A stretch of 10,936 bases of DNA from assembly GCA_026991065.1 (NCBI GenBank), contig JALXCG010000794.1:1-10936 (forward strand), given 5' to 3'. The notes under the pieces are model-generated. The model searched no databases, was not told the origin of the DNA, and saw nothing but the letters and a program-made list of their open reading frames with translations. This DNA comes from Gemmatimonadota bacterium (GTDB lineage: Bacteria; GCA-2686955). Both the position numbers and the translations under genes were made by a program. Below, piece by piece: positions 6,816 to 10,936 of the stretch (positions are counted from its first letter, which is position 1; each line of letters opens with the position of its first letter).

Positions 6816-8135
6816 TTACGCGGACTGAAAAAGCGCTTCGATGATCCGCTGCGAAGCACCGGTGCGGGATTCGACAAACGCGCGGGCGCGGCGCCCAAGG
6901 GCCTCGCAGCGGGCGCGGTTGCGGGCCTGCGCCAGGTCCAGGAGCGAATTCACCGCCGCTACCCCCGGGACCGGCCGGGCGATCCCCTCTTCCTGCAGAT
7001 CCAGCGCCTCATCCAGAATCGCGCTGTGCGGCCCGAAAGCGACTGCCGCGCCATGCGCCGCCGGCTCGATCACCGAATGCACGCCGGCACCGAAACCGCC
7101 GCCGACATAAGCGACCTGCCCCCAGGCGTAAAGCTCCGGCAGAATGCCGACCCGGTCGACCAGGAGCACCCGTTCGCCCGCGTAGTGGCGGCGCGCGGAG
7201 TAGCGGCAGACCGAAATCCGCTGGGCCTGGAAGCGGGCCTCCAGCGCCGCGATTGCCGCCGGGTCGGTTTCGTGGGGGACATAGATGAAGCGCAGCCCCT
7301 CGCGGTCCAGGGCCGCATCGCCACCGGCCAGACGCTCGCGCCAGCCGGCGAAGAGCACCTCATCATCGCTCGGCAGCACACTGCCGAAAACGATCACCCG
7401 GTGCGCGCCGAAAAGATCGGGGGGCAGAATCGCGGCCTTGGCGGCGGCGCTCCGCTCGAGGTCGCGGGCGCGCTCCCAGACCTGGTCGAACCGGGTATCG
7501 CCGCTGATCTCGATCCGTTCCGGCGGCAGCAGCCGCGCCCAGCGCTCGCGCAGCCGCGGCGAGCCGGTGAAGACCCGGTCGAAAAGAGAGAAGAGCGCGC
7601 GATTGGCGGCCCGGGCGGCAGGGTGGAGGCGCAGCGAACCAGCGTGCAGATTGGCGTTGATGAGCGTCGTGCGAACCCCCGCCCGGCGCGCCGCCAGCAG
7701 ATGGTTGGGCCAGATGTCGTGACGGGTGATCAGATAGTCGTCCGGGGCGATGCGGGCAAAGAAAGCGCGCGCCGCCCAGGGCCAGTCGAGCGGGTGGTAG
7801 CAGGCGGCGTCGAAGAGTGCGCTCTCCGCCTCGCGCTCGAAGATGGTCGGCGAAAAAAAAGTCTGCAGCACAATCAGGCGCTGGCGGTCGAGCCGCCGCA
7901 GCAGCGGCCGCAACTGCTCGAACTCCCCGGCCGATGCCGCGTGGCAGACCACAACGCGGCGGCCATCGTGGCGCAGCTCGGTCAGTTTCGCCGCCGCCGC
8001 CGCCAGCGTGTGGGCGCCGGGCCGGCGCCGGCGGGCCCATTTGGCGCGCACCGCAGGCACTGCCCAGGCGCCTGCCATGGCGACCGGCAGAAGGGCATTG
8101 TAGGCGCCGATCCAGGTCGCATCGCGCGGTTTCAC
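6816..8135 (-). CDS. WaaA/KdtA-family CMP-sugar:lipid transferase
   Basis: This 439-residue GT-B glycosyltransferase is of the Kdo-transferase family. An N-terminal hydrophobic stretch (about 9-29) fits the usual membrane anchor. 'CHAASAGEFEQLRPLL' (64-79) holds the expected catalytic Glu71 in the family's 'S-x-GE' motif. 'HDIWPNHLLAARRAGV' (139-154) replaces the proteobacterial 'ETELWPN'. 'GDTRFDQV' (212-219), 'FGSVLPSDDE' (250-259), 'YVPHETD' (285-291) and 'GGGFGAGVHSVIEPAAHG' (345-362) form the CMP-binding domain. Canonical WaaA moves Kdo from CMP-Kdo to lipid A precursor at the inner membrane. Here the gene starts (GTG) inside the stop of the sugar-phosphatase gene (GTGA, 4-nt overlap) and follows NeuB- and NeuA-like genes. 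Its donor may therefore be a CMP-nonulosonate. The family call is firm; the donor is inference. Confidence 0.83.
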   Translation of the reverse strand: MKPRDATWIGAYNALLPVAMAGAWAVPAVRAKWARRRRPGAHTLAAAAAKLTELRHDGRRVVVCHAASAGEFEQLRPLLRRLDRQRLIVLQTFFSPTIFEREAESALFDAACYHPLDWPWAARAFFARIAPDDYLITRHDIWPNHLLAARRAGVRTTLINANLHAGSLRLHPAARAANRALFSLFDRVFTGSPRLRERWARLLPPERIEISGDTRFDQVWERARDLERSAAAKAAILPPDLFGAHRVIVFGSVLPSDDEVLFAGWRERLAGGDAALDREGLRFIYVPHETDPAAIAALEARFQAQRISVCRYSARRHYAGERVLLVDRVGILPELYAWGQVAYVGGGFGAGVHSVIEPAAHGAAVAFGPHSAILDEALDLQEEGIARPVPGVAAVNSLLDLAQARNRARCEALGRRARAFVESRTGASQRIIEALFQSA

Positions 8136-8704
8136 CGGGCGTCGGGGCCGCCGCCCGCGGCGCCTGCCGCCGGCGCCGCCAGCAGCAGCTCGGCCAGGTC
8201 CCGGAACGCCCCCGCGCCGCCACTGCGCCGGGTGACCCAGGCGCCCGGCAGGCGCTCCAAAATCGGGCTGTTGGGCACCAGAACCGGAAACCCGACCGCT
8301 TCCAACAGCGGCAGGTCGTTGACATCGTCACCGATGTAGGCAACCTGCGCCAACGTCACTCCCCGCGCCGCGGCGATCGCCCGCATCGTCGCCAACTTGT
8401 CGCGCACCCCCAGGTGCACTTCGGTGATCCGCAGCTTCTCCGCCCGCCGGGCGACGATCGGCGTGTTCTCCGAAGTCAGAATCACCGTCTCCAGCCCGGC
8501 GTCGCGCAGCAGTGCCGCCCCCATGCCGTCGTATGTGGAGAACCCCTTCATCAATTCGCCGTGCTCGCTGTAATACATGCGCGCATCGGTCCACACCCCG
8601 TCGATATCGGTCCCGACCAGGCGCACCGCCTGTGCCCGCCGGCGCAACTCCGCGCTGCCCCAACTCCAGCTCGGTCCGTTGCCATCCCCCCGCGCGGCGC
8701 TCAT
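8132..8704 (-). CDS. KdsC-fold HAD phosphatase, probably nonulosonate-9-phosphate phosphatase
   Basis: This 190-residue capless HAD phosphatase has 'GTDIDGVWTD' (31-40), with nucleophile Asp33 and acid/base Asp35, 'LTSEN' (76-80) as motif II, Lys103 in 'GVRDKLA', and 'YIGDDVNDLPLL' (123-134) with the metal-binding Asp126/Asp127. These are the marks of the KdsC family, tetrameric enzymes that remove the phosphate from Kdo-8-P or, in homologues, from KDN-9-P. The 'TDIDGVWTD' form is closer to my memory of the KDN-9-phosphatase of Bacteroides than to E. coli KdsC. Both ends overlap neighbours by 4 nt: ATGA with the synthase gene at 8701-8704 and GTGA with the transferase gene at 8132-8135. Being locked between a NeuB/NANS-like synthase and a transferase gene points to a C9 sugar phosphate as substrate. 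Kdo-8-P remains possible. Confidence 0.84.
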   Translation of the reverse strand: MSAARGDGNGPSWSWGSAELRRRAQAVRLVGTDIDGVWTDARMYYSEHGELMKGFSTYDGMGAALLRDAGLETVILTSENTPIVARRAEKLRITEVHLGVRDKLATMRAIAAARGVTLAQVAYIGDDVNDLPLLEAVGFPVLVPNSPILERLPGAWVTRRSGGAGAFRDLAELLLAAPAAGAAGGGPDAR

Positions 8705-9747
8705 TGCAGATCTTCCCAGGTCAGAATCCGGTCCGCCTGCAGATCCCGGCTCGCCACCCGCCCCACCACCTCGGCCAGGCGTGCCGGCGAGATCCCGGTT
8801 CCCGGCCCCTTGGTGGTCAAGAGTCCGCGCTCGATCCGCGTCCCGCGGGCGATCGGTGCCGTCGTCACAATGCTCTTCGCCAGTTTCTCCCGCACCGGCA
8901 CCTCGCCCTCTTGCAGGCGCTTCTCGCCGCTGCCCAGCGCCTCCTCCACATGGCGGATGTCGCGCACCATCTTGGCGAACCCGTGCGGTTCCAGCGAGGC
9001 GGCGTGATCGCCCCCCTTCATCGTGCGATCGAGAGTGAAGTGGCGCTCCACGATCTTTGCCCCGAGGGCCGCCGCCACTGTCGAAATGGCGATCCCCAGC
9101 TCATGGCCGGAGTAGCCGATCACCGCCTCCGGGAACTCCCGCAGATAGGTCTGGATCACCCGCAGGTCGATGCCCGAAAAAGGGCTCGGATAGGTCGACG
9201 TGCACTGCAGGATGCCCACCGCCGGCGCCGTCTCGCGCACCTCCGCATAGGCCTGCCGCACCTCCTCCATGGTCGCCATGCCGGTGGAGAGGACCAGCGG
9301 CCGCCCCTTGCCCGCCGCGTGGCGCAGCAGCGGCAGATTGGTCAGGTCAGCCGACGCCATCTTGAAAAAGGGGATCCCCAGCGCGTCGAGAAAATCGATG
9401 CTCTCCTCATCCCAGCCGGAAGCGATGAAATCCACCCCGAGGTTGTCCGCCAGCGCCTTCAGGTCGTGGTAGACCGCTTCGGAGAGTTCCAGCGCCTCCT
9501 TGTGCTCGCCGTAGGTTTCGCCGAAGCTGTGGCGATTCCGGTAGGGCATCGCCAGCCCCTCGGCGGTGAGAATGCGGTTCAGCGAACGCTTCTGGAACTT
9601 CACCGCATCGGCGCGGGCATCCGCCGCCGCGGCGATCATCTCGGCGGCGATCGCCGGATCCCCCTGGTGGTTAATGCCGATCTCTGCGATCACATAGACC
9701 GGCGCGTCGTCGCCGATGGTGCGGGTGGAAGTAGAAAAACTGGACAT
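8701..9747 (-). CDS. neuB: NeuB/NANS-type nonulosonate (probably 9-phosphate) synthase
   Basis: This 348-residue enzyme condenses a C6 sugar (or its 6-phosphate) with phosphoenolpyruvate to a nine-carbon 2-keto acid. The TIM barrel covers about 12-285, with 'VIAEIGINHQGD' (19-30), 'AVKFQK' (48-53), 'HSFGETYGEHKEALELSE' (73-90), 'IPFFKMASAD' (125-134) and 'STGMATM' (154-160). 'GYSGHE' (His215) and 'ERHFTLDRTMKGGDHAASLEP' region (His236) provide the usual metal-binding histidines. A SAF/antifreeze-like domain follows (about 289-347) with 'GPGTGISP'. The forms 'KFQK', 'TYGEHK', 'ASGWDE' and 'KGGDHAASLEP' resemble mammalian NANS and KDN-9-P synthases more than E. coli NeuB ('KFQT', 'STPFD', 'SGPDH'), which suggests a 6-phosphate substrate. 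The phosphatase gene downstream agrees. The start is ATG, 43 nt after the cytidylyltransferase stop, with AGGA nearby. Confidence 0.88.
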   Translation of the reverse strand: MSSFSTSTRTIGDDAPVYVIAEIGINHQGDPAIAAEMIAAAADARADAVKFQKRSLNRILTAEGLAMPYRNRHSFGETYGEHKEALELSEAVYHDLKALADNLGVDFIASGWDEESIDFLDALGIPFFKMASADLTNLPLLRHAAGKGRPLVLSTGMATMEEVRQAYAEVRETAPAVGILQCTSTYPSPFSGIDLRVIQTYLREFPEAVIGYSGHELGIAISTVAAALGAKIVERHFTLDRTMKGGDHAASLEPHGFAKMVRDIRHVEEALGSGEKRLQEGEVPVREKLAKSIVTTAPIARGTRIERGLLTTKGPGTGISPARLAEVVGRVASRDLQADRILTWEDLQ

Positions 9748-9790
9748 GGTTCCTGGGGTATGGGCATAAGGCTGCAGCGGTGAACTGAAA
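9748..9790 (-). other. Only non-overlapping junction in the minus-strand operon
   Basis: These 43 nt lie between the TAG of the cytidylyltransferase gene and the ATG of the synthase gene. AGGA sits 3 nt before the ATG, a short spacing. No promoter, hairpin or terminator is evident, so co-transcription is likely. Confidence 0.35.
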
Positions 9791-10525
9791 CTACCGATCC
9801 GCGAGGCTTCGGGCGATCGTTTCCAGTGCCGCCCAGTCGGTTGGGGTGTCGATTTCAGGCGCGAACGGCTCGGAATGTATCACATGACCGATCTTTCCCC
9901 CGAGTCGGTTGCCCACCCGCTCGAAATGGGCGCGGGTGAACACGTAGATCGAGCCGGTTTCGACATAGCGGATCTCCTCCGGGCGCAGATCCTGGCGCCG
10001 CGGGCGGTGCAGATAATCATACTCGGCACGGGCCTCGCCCGATTCCTCCAGGCGCCAAAAAAACCGGTGCGTCGGGGCGACCGAAAGCAGCGAATCGAAC
10101 CCCCCGGCGAGCAGTCGTTCCAGCGCCGCGTCCACCGCCCCGGCCGGTCGCAGCGGACTGGTGGGTTGCAGCAGCACCAGCAGATCCGGCACCGGACAGG
10201 GCGCCGCTTCCGCCTCGCGTCCCTGGGTCGCCCGCAGGAAATGGGCGATCGCGCTCTCGGTGCTCGCCTCATCTCCCGCCAGCGCCGCCGGCCGCCGCAG
10301 CACCGAGGCCCCCGCTGCCGCCGCCACCGCCGCAATCTCATCATCATCGGTCGACACCACCACCGAGTTCACCAACCGCGCCGCGCGCGCCGCCGCGATC
10401 GAATGCACCACCAGCGGTTGCCCCAAAAAGAGCCGCAGATTCTTGCGCGGAATCCCCTTGCTGCCGCCACGCGCGGGGATCAACGCCGCCACCTGCCGCC
10501 CCGGTTCGCTCCGCTCCCTGCTCAT
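9791..10525 (-). CDS. neuA: NeuA-like CMP-nonulosonate cytidylyltransferase
   Basis: This 244-residue nucleotidyltransferase activates a 2-keto-3-deoxy sugar acid with CTP. It has the signature '[14 protein letters not shown]' (16-29), '[10 protein letters not shown]' (55-64), 'LLQPTSPLR' (118-126), '[21 protein letters not shown]' (176-196; the usual 'R-RQD ... E-GSIY' block) and 'EIDTPTDW' (224-231), with the Asp pair (226, 230) expected to bind Mg2+. 'KGIPRKN' and 'EIDTPTDW' are forms of acylneuraminate/KDN cytidylyltransferases, not of KdsB. Length is normal for a single-domain enzyme without the fused esterase domain some NeuA proteins have. Its ATG overlaps the stop of the ABC transporter gene (ATGA, 10522-10525). 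CMP-Neu5Ac, CMP-KDN or a CMP-legionaminate/pseudaminate-type sugar are all possible products; the synthase and phosphatase downstream favour the KDN/sialic group. Confidence 0.88.
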   Translation of the reverse strand: MSRERSEPGRQVAALIPARGGSKGIPRKNLRLFLGQPLVVHSIAAARAARLVNSVVVSTDDDEIAAVAAAAGASVLRRPAALAGDEASTESAIAHFLRATQGREAEAAPCPVPDLLVLLQPTSPLRPAGAVDAALERLLAGGFDSLLSVAPTHRFFWRLEESGEARAEYDYLHRPRRQDLRPEEIRYVETGSIYVFTRAHFERVGNRLGGKIGHVIHSEPFAPEIDTPTDWAALETIARSLADR

Positions 10526-10936
10526 GCGTCATCCTCTTTGCGCTGAAACTGCAACTCATAGAGTCGCTGGTACACCCCGCCGAGCGCCAGCAGTTCCGCG
10601 TGCCGCCCGCGCTCCACCACCCGCCCGCCATCCAACACCACAATCTCATCGGCGTGGAGAATCGTCGACAACCGGTGGGCGATCACCACCACCGTGCGCT
10701 CCCGCACCAGCCGATCGATCGCCTCCTGCACCTCGCGCTCCGATTCCGTATCCAGCGACGAAGTCGCCTCGTCCAGAATCAGAATCGGCGGATTCTTCAA
10801 GATCGCCCGGGCGATCGCGATCCGCTGCCGCTGCCCGCCGGAGAGGCGCACCCCGCGCTCGCCGATGCGGGTCGCGAACCCCTGCGGCAGCGCCTCCACA
10901 AAATGCAGCGCATTGGCCGCCGCCGCTGCCGCAGGG
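10522..10936 (-). CDS. MsbA-like ABC transporter, C-terminal ATPase part (5' end outside window)
   Basis: About 137 C-terminal residues of an ABC exporter are present; the frame stays open to the window edge, so the gene is cut there. Reading inward from the edge it shows '[14 protein letters not shown]' and '[22 protein letters not shown]' (signature LSGGQ). Then follow '[12 protein letters not shown]' (Walker B, catalytic Glu, D-loop), 'VIAHRLSTI' (H-loop His) and '[27 protein letters not shown]', the normal end of MsbA/LipidA-exporter-type half transporters with fused membrane domain. The membrane domain and Walker A lie outside. MsbA flips lipid A-core across the inner membrane, and MsbA genes often neighbour waaA. 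Here it is the first gene seen of an operon ending in a waaA-like gene, which fits export of the glycolipid the operon helps make. Other lipid or peptide exporters share these motifs. Confidence 0.85.
   Translation of the reverse strand, partial: PAAAAAANALHFVEALPQGFATRIGERGVRLSGGQRQRIAIARAILKNPPILILDEATSSLDTESEREVQEAIDRLVRERTVVVIAHRLSTILHADEIVVLDGGRVVERGRHAELLALGGVYQRLYELQFQRKEDDA

Noticed and set aside
7026-9783. Long plus-strand open frames opposite the transferase, phosphatase and synthase genes
   Set aside because: They mirror well-recognised minus-strand genes and give low-complexity Arg/Ala/Pro-rich protein without family motifs.
8701-10525. Standard Kdo synthesis genes kdsA and kdsB
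   Set aside because: The synthase has the NeuB/NANS barrel motifs plus a C-terminal SAF domain that KdsA lacks, and the cytidylyltransferase has NeuA-type 'KGIPRKN' and 'EIDTPTDW' motifs.

Overview
The window is high-GC DNA (roughly two thirds G+C by eye), densely coded and with long non-coding shadow frames on the antisense strands. It comes from a Gram-negative bacterium: it carries a WaaA/KdtA-family sugar transferase, an MsbA-type ABC exporter and CMP-sugar synthesis genes. I cannot name the taxon; a high-GC proteobacterium or relative is a guess. No rRNA, tRNA, CRISPR array, phage gene or transposase is visible.

Plus strand, left to right: (1) the 3' part of a PHP-type (CehA/McbA-like) metallohydrolase, cut by the window edge; (2) a gap of about 275 nt with GC-rich hairpins and a weak promoter candidate; (3) a tandem-GNAT-like acyltransferase gene, interrupted near its 3' end by a small inverted-repeat element that keeps the frame open; (4) a luciferase-like flavin monooxygenase; (5) a tightly coupled trio of acyl carrier protein, acyl-CoA-dehydrogenase-like flavoprotein and fatty acyl-AMP ligase (4-nt and 8-nt overlaps). 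The trio reads as a module that activates a carboxylic acid, loads it on a dedicated carrier protein and desaturates it there. The monooxygenase and GNAT protein just upstream could modify the chain and transfer it to an amine or sugar. The product is unknown.

Minus strand, read from the right edge leftwards: MsbA-like ABC transporter (3' end only), NeuA-like cytidylyltransferase, NeuB/NANS-like nonulosonate (probably 9-phosphate) synthase, KdsC-fold HAD phosphatase and WaaA-like transferase. All junctions are 4-nt overlaps except a 43-nt gap before the synthase gene. This copies the logic of the Kdo pathway (KdsA, KdsC, KdsB, WaaA, MsbA) with C9-sugar (KDN or sialic-acid-type) enzymes in the synthase and cytidylyltransferase positions. 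The inference is that a nonulosonic acid is made through a 9-phosphate, activated as CMP-sugar and attached to a lipid by a WaaA homologue. The two operons converge at about 6777-6815, where a 12-bp tandem repeat lies and no clear terminator is seen.

The two observations most worth following are the nonulosonate/WaaA operon and the in-frame miniature element inside the GNAT gene.
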